Positions 42,354 to 51,720 of a DNA stretch of 64,000 bases are shown one piece after another. The notes below the pieces were generated by a model, which was not told the DNA's origin, did not search any database, and saw only the letters and a program-made list of their open reading frames with translations. Origin of the DNA: CAZSHX01 sp964606895 (GTDB taxonomy: Bacteria > Bacteroidota > Ignavibacteria > Kapaibacteriales > UBA2268); NCBI GenBank assembly GCA_964606895.1, contig CAZSHX010000010.1, forward strand, positions 1-64,000, in the 5' to 3' direction. The position numbers and the translations under genes are program-made. Numbering within the stretch: position 1 is the first letter of the stretch; every line of letters begins with the position of its first letter.

Positions 42354-44335
42354 TTTAAAAATGCCCATGATACCAGCAGTCTGAAATTTCTGTCATAAGC
42401 AGGATAGAAAGGGACATAATAGTAACCATTAGATAGGATGTTCTCATAAGAAATTCTTACAAAAGCATTTCCTAATCGAGCGGTAGCAAAAACATCAAGT
42501 CCGTTAATAAAATGGGTACTTTCAATCTCATTCTGAATGAAATTTCTCGTTTGGGGTACAAAACTTTCACCTTTGAATTTTGTTGTGGCAGTAAAAGAAA
42601 CACCCAAATTGAGAACACTCTGCCCCATAAGTAATTCGTAATAAGTAGTTATTTTACCCAATCCAAGTGGGAATCGTTTATCTGCAATATCATCTGTTTT
42701 ACTTAACAAATATGTCTGCCCAGACAATTTCACAACAACATGATTATATAATTTTGTGGAAAAGTTTAAATTTCCTCCGATTACATTCCTGTTTATTCCA
42801 TTAACCGAAAAAGTAGATACAAATATTTGGTTTGTGTCTATTAATTCTCCCGAAAGAATAGGGTCTGAAATTTGTCTTGCAAAAGCACCAATCTCAATTG
42901 AGGTCTCTTTAGATTTCCATGAAAGTCCTGCGAGTTCAAGATATCCTTTTTCATTTACCAGACTGAAAGATTCTGACATAGAGGGAAAACGTTCATAGCG
43001 GGATACATCTGCATAAAAAGAAAACGATTCAGTAATAGAAAAAGTTCCTTTTGCTCCGAAATTCAAAGCTGTATGGTTGCCCATGTTAATGTATCTTACA
43101 CCGCCTGATAGATGAAGAGCCGGGAATAATTCAAGACGTGTATAAGCAAAAGTAGAAGTCTTCAATCCTGCAAACTCATCATTGTAATCACTTCTTTCAA
43201 GATTGATTAAATTCATTTCGCCGCCAAAGCTCAAAAAGATGTGTTTCAAGATACTTGATTCGTACCTGACATTAACTCCTGATTGGCGGTCGAAGTATTT
43301 TTGAGATGATGTTCCGGTTGCTTTGTTGATGATTGCTTCTTCGGGAACGAATCGGTTCCACTCAGCATAAGTGAAAAATGCTCCTGCTGAAAAAGCTTGA
43401 GTAGTATCTTTGTCCAGATAAGAAGTAACGGTAGTTGAAATGTCATGCCTGAACACTCTTTCATTGTTGAATTCAAAATATGGGACAGCAGAATTTTCAT
43501 CATAAAGTGATGCTGTCTGATATGGATTCAACCCACCGTTAGTACCATTCCCGCTATTATGGAAATTTTCAACAAAAGAAATATTAGTTTTTTCGGAAAG
43601 ATTCCAGCGAAGCAATCCGCGAGCATTCCAGTTGTCATTCCATGAATTGTTATATCTTCCTTTGGATGTTAATTTACCGAATCCAAAAGTGAAATTCACA
43701 TTTTTCATGATGTTCTGACTTATAATCCCATCTGCACCTGTAAATCCGAATCCACCTTCGGAATACCACAGCTTTGAATATGGTTTTGCCGTATTATACT
43801 TGATTTCCTGATAGTTTATCAAAATTCCTGAGGCATTGTCTGAAAATACTATTGCATCTGAACCTGTTAGAATCTCTGCTTGTTCGAAAAACTCAGGAGA
43901 GAACTGCTCAGGATTTATCGTACCGAAAGCTGCATCGTAAAGTTGTCTGCCGTTAAACGAAAAAGAATTGTCCCTATGCGTTCCTCCAAAAGCAGAAAAT
44001 GTATTATATTTCCCTGTCGAACCTAAGAATAGGGGATAGACTGGCATTCTTTTATACAAAAGCTCCGACATTGAATTGTAAATATCAAACAATGTTTCTC
44101 CTTTGCGGATTTTCTTCAGAGAAGAGTTTGGAAGTAAAAAAATACTGCCGTGGTTTCTGAGAGGTATGTAAGGTTTAACTGTGTCTTTTGCTGTTGAATC
44201 ATTTTTGATGATGGTTTTTGTTGTATCAGTAAGAACATTTTTCTTCAAAGTGTCTGACGCTGGTTTAGAAAAAGCAATGCTGAATGAAACCAATATCAGA
44301 AAAATAAAAAAGGGCAATCTAATTATATATTTCAT
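42350..44335 (-). CDS. TonB-dependent outer-membrane receptor-like protein
   Basis: The 661-residue product starts at ATG 44335 (an upstream in-frame start is unlikely) with a signal peptide (MKYIIRLPFFIFLILVSFSIAFS). An N-terminal plug-like region follows, including GSTGKYNTFSAFGGTHRDNSFSFNGRQLYDAAFG and GSDAIVFSDNASGILINYQEIK. The remainder is a series of aromatic-capped strands characteristic of a 22-strand barrel (LSFGGEMNLINLERSD, HLSGGVRYINMGNHTALNFGAKGTFS, FRLLVSWAFLN at the very end). It may import a large ligand or siderophore; no TonB box or SusD partner is seen, so the substrate is unknown. Confidence 0.82.
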   Translation of the reverse strand: MKYIIRLPFFIFLILVSFSIAFSKPASDTLKKNVLTDTTKTIIKNDSTAKDTVKPYIPLRNHGSIFLLPNSSLKKIRKGETLFDIYNSMSELLYKRMPVYPLFLGSTGKYNTFSAFGGTHRDNSFSFNGRQLYDAAFGTINPEQFSPEFFEQAEILTGSDAIVFSDNASGILINYQEIKYNTAKPYSKLWYSEGGFGFTGADGIISQNIMKNVNFTFGFGKLTSKGRYNNSWNDNWNARGLLRWNLSEKTNISFVENFHNSGNGTNGGLNPYQTASLYDENSAVPYFEFNNERVFRHDISTTVTSYLDKDTTQAFSAGAFFTYAEWNRFVPEEAIINKATGTSSQKYFDRQSGVNVRYESSILKHIFLSFGGEMNLINLERSDYNDEFAGLKTSTFAYTRLELFPALHLSGGVRYINMGNHTALNFGAKGTFSITESFSFYADVSRYERFPSMSESFSLVNEKGYLELAGLSWKSKETSIEIGAFARQISDPILSGELIDTNQIFVSTFSVNGINRNVIGGNLNFSTKLYNHVVVKLSGQTYLLSKTDDIADKRFPLGLGKITTYYELLMGQSVLNLGVSFTATTKFKGESFVPQTRNFIQNEIESTHFINGLDVFATARLGNAFVRISYENILSNGYYYVPFYPAYDRNFRLLVSWAFLN

Positions 44336-44394
44336 TTTTGTAATTCGATATATATTTAGATTGCCCAATATTTTATTTCAATAATCTGAAAATG

Positions 44395-46905
44395 CTATAA
44401 CATTGTTTGCTGTTCGCCATTGTCTGCTTCGAAGTCCAAAGTGTTTTCATCATCATCTCCGCCTTCTAAGTCTGCTTCTTCTCTTTGAACAATTGTGATA
44501 TCAGCAATTGCATCGCCTTGGTCAAGTCTGATAAGCCTGACTCCCTGCGTGTTCCTGCCGATGATCCTGATGTCTTTAACGGGCTGTCTGATGAGGATTC
44601 CACCTGTTGTCATAACAATAAGGTCTTCAGTATCAATAACCGAAACCATTGTTACGACTTTACCAGTTTTCTCGGTGACATTCATTGAGATAACGCCCTT
44701 GGCTCCGCGTCTGGTTAATCTGAAATCTTCGTATCTCGTACGTTTTCCGTAACCATGCTCACCGACTACGATAATTTGCGAATCGGGACGTTTAATAGCA
44801 ACCATTGAAACCACCCAGTCATCATCCTGAAGCGAAATACCTCTGACTCCTGCGGCTGTTCTGCCCATAGACCTGACATCGCTTTCTCTGAATCTGCAGG
44901 CAATACCGTTGCGGGTTCCAAGAATAATATCATTAGTTCCGTCGGTAATCTTTGCACTGATAAGTCTGTCGTCCTCATTTAAGCCTAATGCTATTATTCC
45001 GTTAACTCTAACGTTTGCAAAAGCAGAAAGAGGTGTTTTCTTGACTGTTCCGAGACGAGTACCCATAAATATAAAGTTATCGTCGGTAAATTCTTTGACT
45101 GAAAGATATGCAGTTACCTTTTCATTACCTTCTTTTTGTATAATATTTGCAAGAGATCTTCCTTTAGCATTTCTTGAACCTTCGGGCAAGTCGTAAACCT
45201 TGACTTTAAAGCATCTGCCCATATCAGTAAAGAATAAAAGTGAATGGTGGGTAGCCGCCTGGAATACGTGCTCGACAAAATCGTCGTCGTTTGTTCCTGC
45301 ACCGCTTAATCCGCGTCCTCCTTTATGCTGTCTTCTGTAAGTTGAAGCAGGAGTTCTTTTTATGTTGCCTTTATGAGTAATAGTTACGATAACTTCTTCA
45401 TTGGCAATCATATCTTCAACGGTGAATTCCCTTGCATCATGCATTATTTCAGTTCTGCGCGGGTCTTTGTATTTTTCATTGATTTCAGTTAGTTCCTGAA
45501 CTATTATCTGCATTTGAAGTTCTTTACTTGCTAAAATAGCACGGAATCTTTCAATTGCCTGAATAACTTCTTTGTATTCCTGTTGTATTTTGTCTCTTTC
45601 CAATCCGGTCAGTCTTTGCAATCTCATCTCGAGAATGGCTTTTGCCTGAATTTCAGAAAGCCCGAATTTAGTTTGCAAGTTCGTTGATGCAATTTTAGCA
45701 TCCGCTGATGCACGAATTGTTTTAATCACTTCTTCGATGTTGTCAAGGGCAATGATGAAACCTTCAAGTATATGTGCTCTTTTTTCAGCGGCATCAAGGT
45801 CATATCTTGTCCTGCGGACAATGACCTCGACTCGGTGCTCAATAAAGTATTCAAGCATTTCACGCAAAGTTAGAACTCTTGGTCTTCCTTTGACAAGTGA
45901 AAGCATGATGGCACCGAAGGTAACCTGAAGCATTGTATGTTTATACAAATTATTCAACACCACCGAAGGAATTGCATCTCTTTTGACATCAATAACAACT
46001 CTTATACCGTCACGATCAGATTCATCGCGAACATCAGATATATCTTCAATAACTTTACTTCTAACCAAATCGGCGATCTTTTCAATTTGTGCCGCTTTGT
46101 TAACCTGATAGGGAAGCTCTGTGATGATAATAGAAGATTTGCCTGATTTAGCTTCTTCAAAATAAGCTTTGGCTCTTACAATTATTTTTCCTCTACCAGT
46201 TATGTACGCATTCCTAACTCCTTCGTAACCATAAATGATACCGCCTGTTGGGAAATCAGGTGCTGGAATGTACTTTATCAGGTCTTCTGAAGTCAGGTTA
46301 GGGTTTTCAATTAAGGCAATAAGCCCATTAATGACTTCATTTAAATTATGAGGTGGTATGTTCGTTGCCATACCGACAGCAATACCACTTGCTCCGTTGA
46401 CTAACAAAGTTGGTAAAACCGTAGGCAGAACTATTGGTTCTTCGAGAGTATCGTCGAAGTTTGGTCTGAAATCAACAGTTCCTTTTTCAATATCCCGTAA
46501 GGTTTCGGTAGCAATCCATGTTAATCTGGTTTCGGTATAACGCATTGCCGCCGCAGAGTCACCGTCAACCGAACCAAAGTTACCTTGTCCGTCAACCATT
46601 GGGTATCTCAATGACCAATGCTGAGCCATACGAACCATAGAATCGTAAACTGCCGAGTCGCCATGGGGATGGTACTTACCAAGCACTTCACCGACGATTC
46701 TTGCGGATTTTTTGTAAGCTTTGTTGGGTGCCATTCCGAGTTCGTTCATGGCAAAAAGTATGCGACGGTGGACTGGTTTCAATCCGTCCCTTACATCAGG
46801 AAGAGCTCTTGAAACTATGACCGACATAGAATAGTCAAGATAAGAACTTTGTAATTCGTCTTCTAAAATTGTAGGTACTATATGTTCTTTTGCGAATAGC
46901 GACAT
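44395..46905 (-). CDS. gyrA: DNA gyrase subunit A
   Basis: This 836-residue subunit of type IIA topoisomerase cuts and rejoins DNA to introduce negative supercoils. The breakage-reunion domain has the catalytic Tyr in AAMRYTE, and the quinolone region reads HGDSAVYDSMVRMAQ, with the Ser present. The QRLTGLERDKIQQEYKE stretch and C-terminal beta-pinwheel repeats, such as GRNTQGVRLIRL and GGAKGVISMNV, fit GyrA better than ParC. A long acidic tail (EEADLEGGDDDEN) ends the protein. The start is ATG 46905. Most FCB bacteria carry gyrB elsewhere; it is not in this window. Confidence 0.97.
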   Translation of the reverse strand: MSLFAKEHIVPTILEDELQSSYLDYSMSVIVSRALPDVRDGLKPVHRRILFAMNELGMAPNKAYKKSARIVGEVLGKYHPHGDSAVYDSMVRMAQHWSLRYPMVDGQGNFGSVDGDSAAAMRYTETRLTWIATETLRDIEKGTVDFRPNFDDTLEEPIVLPTVLPTLLVNGASGIAVGMATNIPPHNLNEVINGLIALIENPNLTSEDLIKYIPAPDFPTGGIIYGYEGVRNAYITGRGKIIVRAKAYFEEAKSGKSSIIITELPYQVNKAAQIEKIADLVRSKVIEDISDVRDESDRDGIRVVIDVKRDAIPSVVLNNLYKHTMLQVTFGAIMLSLVKGRPRVLTLREMLEYFIEHRVEVIVRRTRYDLDAAEKRAHILEGFIIALDNIEEVIKTIRASADAKIASTNLQTKFGLSEIQAKAILEMRLQRLTGLERDKIQQEYKEVIQAIERFRAILASKELQMQIIVQELTEINEKYKDPRRTEIMHDAREFTVEDMIANEEVIVTITHKGNIKRTPASTYRRQHKGGRGLSGAGTNDDDFVEHVFQAATHHSLLFFTDMGRCFKVKVYDLPEGSRNAKGRSLANIIQKEGNEKVTAYLSVKEFTDDNFIFMGTRLGTVKKTPLSAFANVRVNGIIALGLNEDDRLISAKITDGTNDIILGTRNGIACRFRESDVRSMGRTAAGVRGISLQDDDWVVSMVAIKRPDSQIIVVGEHGYGKRTRYEDFRLTRRGAKGVISMNVTEKTGKVVTMVSVIDTEDLIVMTTGGILIRQPVKDIRIIGRNTQGVRLIRLDQGDAIADITIVQREEADLEGGDDDENTLDFEADNGEQQTML

Positions 46906-46999
46906 GAAAATCCAAATCTAAATATTAAACTTATAAACCAACAAAAATACGCATTTTTTTGCAGATTTTCGAAAAGTAAATGAAATTGTGGATAATTTT

Positions 47000-48064
47000 T
47001 TAATATGATTGATATTGAGAAACTACTTTTCTGATTCCTTCTTCAAGCGAAATCTTAGCTTTCCAACCAAGAGAATTAATTCTACTGACATCAAGAAGTT
47101 TCCTCGGTGTGCCGTCGGGTTTACCCGAATCGAAAATAAATTTTCCTTCAAATCCAACGATATTTTTTATTAATTCAGAAAGACTCTTGATTGAAATATC
47201 TTCTCCCGTTCCAATATTCAGGAAATCACCTGTTTCTTTGAAAGTAAAATTTTCCATAACAAAAACGCAGGCTTCTGCCATATCGTCAACATATAGAAAT
47301 TCTCTGAAAACATTTCCCGAACCCCAGATTTTTACGTATTCTTCTGTGACTCCAATTTTTTCGAGTGCAGAAATAATTGCTGATTCATCATTAATGATTT
47401 CTTTTTCATCAATTCCATTACCAAGTTTTCTTTTTGAAATATCATTTATGATAAAAGGAAAATTCTTGGTTCTCAAAGCTTGGGCAAGAATCATTTTTCT
47501 AATGAGTGCAGGAAGTACATGAGAAGTTTCGAGGTTAAAGTTGTCATTCTGTCCAAAAAGATTTGTCGGCATGACAGAAAGAAAATCAGTGCCATATTGA
47601 AAATTATAAGAAGTACATAACTTTATCGCAGCAATTTTGGCGATTGCATAAGGTTCGTTGGTCGGTTCAAGTGTTCCATCAAGAAGATAATCTTCCTTTA
47701 GAGGTTGTGGTGCAAGTTTCGGATAAATGCACGATGAACCTAAATTCAATAATTTTTTTACTCCAAATCTATAAGAAGAATTAATGACATTAAGAGCAAT
47801 AGCAAGATTATCATATATAAATTCAGCTTTGTAAGTGCTGTTTGCTACAATACCCCCCACTTTAGCGGCGGCAAAGAAAACATATTCGGGTTTTTCTTTA
47901 CTGAAAAAAGTCTCTACTTCTTCCTGCCGTCTCAAATCCATATTTACTTCAGTCGAAGAAATTAAATTTGTATAACCCTTTTCTTTGAGTTTTTTAAATA
48001 TATTTGAACCGACTAATCCTGTATGACCTGCAACATAAATTTTTGAATTTTTATTGGTTATCAT
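47000..48064 (-). CDS. fcl: GDP-L-fucose synthase
   Basis: The 354-residue epimerase/reductase converts GDP-4-keto-6-deoxymannose to GDP-L-fucose for LPS or capsule sugars. It has the Rossmann start GHTGLVGSN, the catalytic YAIAKIAA (YxxxK), and family blocks CIYPKLAPQPLKE, TNLFGQNDNF, and VWGSGNVFREFLYVDDMAEAC. It is about 35 residues longer than E. coli Fcl because of an insertion around residues 195-240, as is common in Bacteroidota relatives. Its ATG overlaps the stop of gmd by four bases, so translation is coupled. Function is confident. Confidence 0.95.
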   Translation of the reverse strand: MITNKNSKIYVAGHTGLVGSNIFKKLKEKGYTNLISSTEVNMDLRRQEEVETFFSKEKPEYVFFAAAKVGGIVANSTYKAEFIYDNLAIALNVINSSYRFGVKKLLNLGSSCIYPKLAPQPLKEDYLLDGTLEPTNEPYAIAKIAAIKLCTSYNFQYGTDFLSVMPTNLFGQNDNFNLETSHVLPALIRKMILAQALRTKNFPFIINDISKRKLGNGIDEKEIINDESAIISALEKIGVTEEYVKIWGSGNVFREFLYVDDMAEACVFVMENFTFKETGDFLNIGTGEDISIKSLSELIKNIVGFEGKFIFDSGKPDGTPRKLLDVSRINSLGWKAKISLEEGIRKVVSQYQSY

Positions 48065-49212
48065 TTGGAAATTCTTTCAATACTTTTAAAATGATGTTCT
48101 GTCCAATCGAATCCCTTAGATATAACTGATTTGATTCCTTCGTTTGGAGAATTCAATCCAGCGTCGGACATATCAAAGTCAACCATTATTTTAACAAGTT
48201 CATCAAATTTCACAACAGGACTCCAATTAAGTATGGTTTTTGCTTTTGTAATATCTGCCTTAAGGAAGTCAACTTCCGTTGGTCTGAAGTATCTTGGTTC
48301 GATTTCAATTATTGAATCCCCTTGTTTCAAAACATCTTTCCATTTGGAATCAAAGTCACGGATAATTCCTTTTGTAGAAAGTCCTTTTCCTATCCATTCG
48401 ATGTCAACACCCAAATAATTAAAGGCAGTATTAATGAAATCTCTTACTGAATGACTTTCTCCGGTTCCGACAACAAAATCATCGGGAGTATCATGTTGAA
48501 GAATCAGCCACATCATTTCAACATATTCAGGTGCAAATCCCCAGTCTCTTTTAGCATCAAGATTACCCAAATAGATTTTTTTCTGTTTACCGCTTAAAAT
48601 TTTTGCAATTCCCATTGTAATTTTTCTTGTTACAAAGACTTCACCACGGCGTGGACTTTCGTGATTGAATAAAATGCCGTTACTGGCAAAAATATTATAT
48701 GCATTCCGATAATTGACAGCCATCCAATATGAATATAATTTAGCAATTGCATAAGGGCTTTGTGGCTGGAAAAGTGTTTTTTCGTTTTGAGGAGGTAATG
48801 CAGAACCGAAAAGCTCTGAAGAAGATGCCTGATAAAACCTTGTTTTTACACCGCTTCTTCGAATCGCTTCCAAAAGTCTTGTGGTTCCAAGTCCGGTAAT
48901 ATCTCCTGTATATTCGGGCATATCAAATGAAATTCTCACATGGCTTTGAGCACCAAGATGATAAATTTCATCCGGCTGAATGTTATAAATCAATTCAGTA
49001 AGAATACCGGGGTCGGATAAATCTCCGTAATGGAGAAGCATTTTTGTATTTGAATCTTCTTTTGGGTCACTATATATATGGTCAATGCGTTGAGTATTGA
49101 AAGTACTTGCTCTGCGAATTATTCCATGAACTTCATATCCTTTTTTCAAAAGGAGTTCGGCAAGATATGAACCGTCTTGACCAGTTATGCCTGTTATTAA
49201 TGCTTTTTTCAT
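48061..49212 (-). CDS. gmd: GDP-mannose 4,6-dehydratase
   Basis: The 383-residue enzyme takes GDP-mannose to GDP-4-keto-6-deoxymannose, the first step of GDP-fucose and related deoxy-sugar synthesis. It carries GITGQDGSYLAELLLKKGYEVHGIIRR with the NADP-binding glycine pattern, the catalytic YxxxK in SPYAIAKLYSYWM, and the family sequence EYVEMMWLILQHDTPDDFVVGTGESHSVRDF. The start is ATG 49212 and it is transcribed ahead of fcl in a two-gene unit. Presence of both genes shows that the cell makes GDP-L-fucose for surface glycans. Confidence 0.97.
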   Translation of the reverse strand: MKKALITGITGQDGSYLAELLLKKGYEVHGIIRRASTFNTQRIDHIYSDPKEDSNTKMLLHYGDLSDPGILTELIYNIQPDEIYHLGAQSHVRISFDMPEYTGDITGLGTTRLLEAIRRSGVKTRFYQASSSELFGSALPPQNEKTLFQPQSPYAIAKLYSYWMAVNYRNAYNIFASNGILFNHESPRRGEVFVTRKITMGIAKILSGKQKKIYLGNLDAKRDWGFAPEYVEMMWLILQHDTPDDFVVGTGESHSVRDFINTAFNYLGVDIEWIGKGLSTKGIIRDFDSKWKDVLKQGDSIIEIEPRYFRPTEVDFLKADITKAKTILNWSPVVKFDELVKIMVDFDMSDAGLNSPNEGIKSVISKGFDWTEHHFKSIERISK

Positions 49213-49265
49213 AGTTGAACTCGAAATATTTAAAATCCAAAAATACTATTTTATTTAATAATTTA

Positions 49266-51503
49266 TCACACAATTTTCAATTTTGCATAATGAAGCATAA
49301 GTTTCTTTCTGCCTACTGATTTAAAAAACACGGTAACTGTTGAATTTTGACCAACACCATGCAAAGCTTCAACTTTACCGACTCCAAACTGGTTATGGCT
49401 GACAACTGCTCCGGGTTTGATATTGAAAGAATCGGGTACAAGTTGGGAATAATTTTCTGTTTCCGGTATATCATTGAAATAATTCGGCTCAGGTCTTTTC
49501 ATCCTGTTATCCTGAATTGGGGGCAGAATTACTTCGTTTTTTCTTGTCTTGAAATATTTTCTGTCAATTTCGGAGATGAACTGAGATTTTGATTGTTTTT
49601 GATATTCTCCGAATCTAAGTCTTCGGGAACAATTGGATATGAACAGTTTTTTTTCTGCTCTTGTAATTCCTACATAGAACAATCGGCGTTCTTCTTCAAG
49701 TTCTTCGGAATGAGAATCAATTCGTGTCAACGGCAACAATCCCTGTTCAACTCCAACAATAAAAACCACAGGAAATTCAAGTCCTTTAGCCGCATGTAGA
49801 GTCATCAACCTGACTTGTTCCTGTGTCAAATCCTTTTCATCAATATCAGAAACAAGTGAGATTTGCTGAATATAGTCAACAAGCTGTTTTTCGGGTTCGT
49901 TTTCGAAAAATAAGGTTATATCATCAAGCATTTGCTGAATGTTATTCCATCTGTCCAGTGAATCATCAGTATCAATCTCTTTGTACATAGCCTGCATACC
50001 TGATTCATTAATAAAGTCAATCGCCAACTGGTCAGGAGCCAATTCATATTGTATTGCCTGATATTTTGTTACAAATTCAGAAAATTTCTTGCATGCTGTT
50101 TTGGCTCGGGTTTGTAAGTCCTGTATCTCTTCTGCTCTTGCAAAAGCATCAAAAAGTGAAATTCTGTTTGCTCTGGCAAAACTCTTAATATGCTGAAGGG
50201 AAGTGGCACCAATTCCTCTTGGCGGTTCATTTATAATTCTTAAAATTGATTCGCTGTCTCTGGGATTAATCAGGAAACGCAAGTAAGACAGTACATCTTT
50301 TACTTCTTTCCTTTTATAGAATGACATACCGCCAATAATAATATAAGGTAAATTCACTTTTCGGCAGACATTCTCAAATGCAAGTGATTGGGCGTTTGTT
50401 CTGTAAAGAATAGCGAAGTCTTTATTTGTGAGATTTTCATCATTTTTAATATCAAGAATCTTATCAATCACTTCGATGGCTTCATCTGAATCAGTAGCTG
50501 TAATTATCTGTTCAACTTTATCACCCTCGGGATTTTCGGTCCATAATTTTTTTGGAATCTGTCTGTGATTATTTTTAATAACGCAATCGGCGGCACCAAT
50601 AATGTTTTTTGTAGAACGGTAATTTTGCTCTAATCTGATAACCTCAGCATTCGAATAGTCTTTCTGAAAGTCCAGAATGTTCCTGATGTCCGCACCACGC
50701 CAGCGATAAATACTTTGTGCATCGTCGCCGACAACGCAGATGTTTTTATGTGCTTTGGCAAGAAGATTGATTGCTGTATATTGAGCACGGTTTGTGTCCT
50801 GATACTCATCAACAAGTATATACTTGAAAATATTCTGATATTTCGACAGGTATTCAGGAGATTTCTGAAGCATGATAATGAAATTATTCAGAAGATCATC
50901 AAAATCCATTGCATTATTTGTTCTCAGCGAGTTTTCATAAGCTTCGAATATTTTTGCCGATATTTCATCTTTGTAGCTATTAGCAGAATTTGCAAACTCC
51001 TGCCAGGAAACAAGATGATTTTTTGCCCATGAAATTTTTGAGCGGGCTTCCTGCGGAGAAACAACTTCCTTGGATATATTCAGAATATTCATGGCATTTC
51101 GTATCTGACTCAGTGAATCGTCGGCATCATAAATTGAAAATGAACTTGTGTAGCCGATTGATTCTGCTTCGCTTCTTAGAATTCTTGCAAAAAGGGAATG
51201 AAAAGTACCTGCCCATATTCTTTTGGAGTGTTCCCACGAAACAAGCTGACCAATTCTGTTCTTCATTTCTTCAGCGGCTTTGTTTGTAAAAGTCAGTGCG
51301 ATGATTGAGTTAGAGGGAATCCCCTGCTCAATCATATATGCAATTCTATATGTAAGAACTCTTGTTTTGCCGCTACCTGCACCTGCAACCACCAGAACGG
51401 GACCATTTATGGTTGTTACTGCTTTTAACTGTGATTCATTTAGGTTTTTAAGTATCTTAGAGCTCGTCTTGTCGGTTTCAAAGTTATCGAAATTCAAATC
51501 CAT
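49266..51503 (-). CDS. UvrD/PcrA-type DNA helicase
   Basis: The 745-residue superfamily 1A helicase starts at ATG 51503 (an in-frame TTG/ATG-less extension is ignored). It has Walker A GAGSGKT (41-47), motif Ia, the Walker B VDEYQDTN, VVGDDAQSIYRWRGADI, LEQNYRSTKNII, RIINEPPRGIGATSL and the motif V-VI region MTLHAAKGLEFPVVFIVGVEQGLLP...YVGITRAEKKLFISN. It unwinds DNA in repair and removes stalled proteins. The C-terminus (VSHNQFGVGKVEALHGVGQNSTVTVFF) is the PcrA-type tudor-like domain that binds RNA polymerase. The naming is left open between UvrD and PcrA. Confidence 0.95.
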   Translation of the reverse strand: MDLNFDNFETDKTSSKILKNLNESQLKAVTTINGPVLVVAGAGSGKTRVLTYRIAYMIEQGIPSNSIIALTFTNKAAEEMKNRIGQLVSWEHSKRIWAGTFHSLFARILRSEAESIGYTSSFSIYDADDSLSQIRNAMNILNISKEVVSPQEARSKISWAKNHLVSWQEFANSANSYKDEISAKIFEAYENSLRTNNAMDFDDLLNNFIIMLQKSPEYLSKYQNIFKYILVDEYQDTNRAQYTAINLLAKAHKNICVVGDDAQSIYRWRGADIRNILDFQKDYSNAEVIRLEQNYRSTKNIIGAADCVIKNNHRQIPKKLWTENPEGDKVEQIITATDSDEAIEVIDKILDIKNDENLTNKDFAILYRTNAQSLAFENVCRKVNLPYIIIGGMSFYKRKEVKDVLSYLRFLINPRDSESILRIINEPPRGIGATSLQHIKSFARANRISLFDAFARAEEIQDLQTRAKTACKKFSEFVTKYQAIQYELAPDQLAIDFINESGMQAMYKEIDTDDSLDRWNNIQQMLDDITLFFENEPEKQLVDYIQQISLVSDIDEKDLTQEQVRLMTLHAAKGLEFPVVFIVGVEQGLLPLTRIDSHSEELEEERRLFYVGITRAEKKLFISNCSRRLRFGEYQKQSKSQFISEIDRKYFKTRKNEVILPPIQDNRMKRPEPNYFNDIPETENYSQLVPDSFNIKPGAVVSHNQFGVGKVEALHGVGQNSTVTVFFKSVGRKKLMLHYAKLKIV

Positions 51504-51720
51504 TTTCCAATTTGTAATGTTCAAAAAAAGCAAGTTAATAATAAAAATTGAAAGTGAAAAAGAACATGCGTTTAAAAATCAAGTATTTCGCCAAAATCTT
51601 TTCCACATTTTTACAAAACTAAACTAAAGTACTTTCAAGTTTGTGATTTTTTCAAAAAAAATAATTATCTTTGCAGGATTTTAAAATTAAGTAATGTTTA
51701 AATATTTTTTAGGAAATACT

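Noticed and set aside
47000..48064. Fcl insertion as a novel domain
   Set aside because: The extra 35 residues are common in Bacteroidota-type GDP-fucose synthases and are not unusual.
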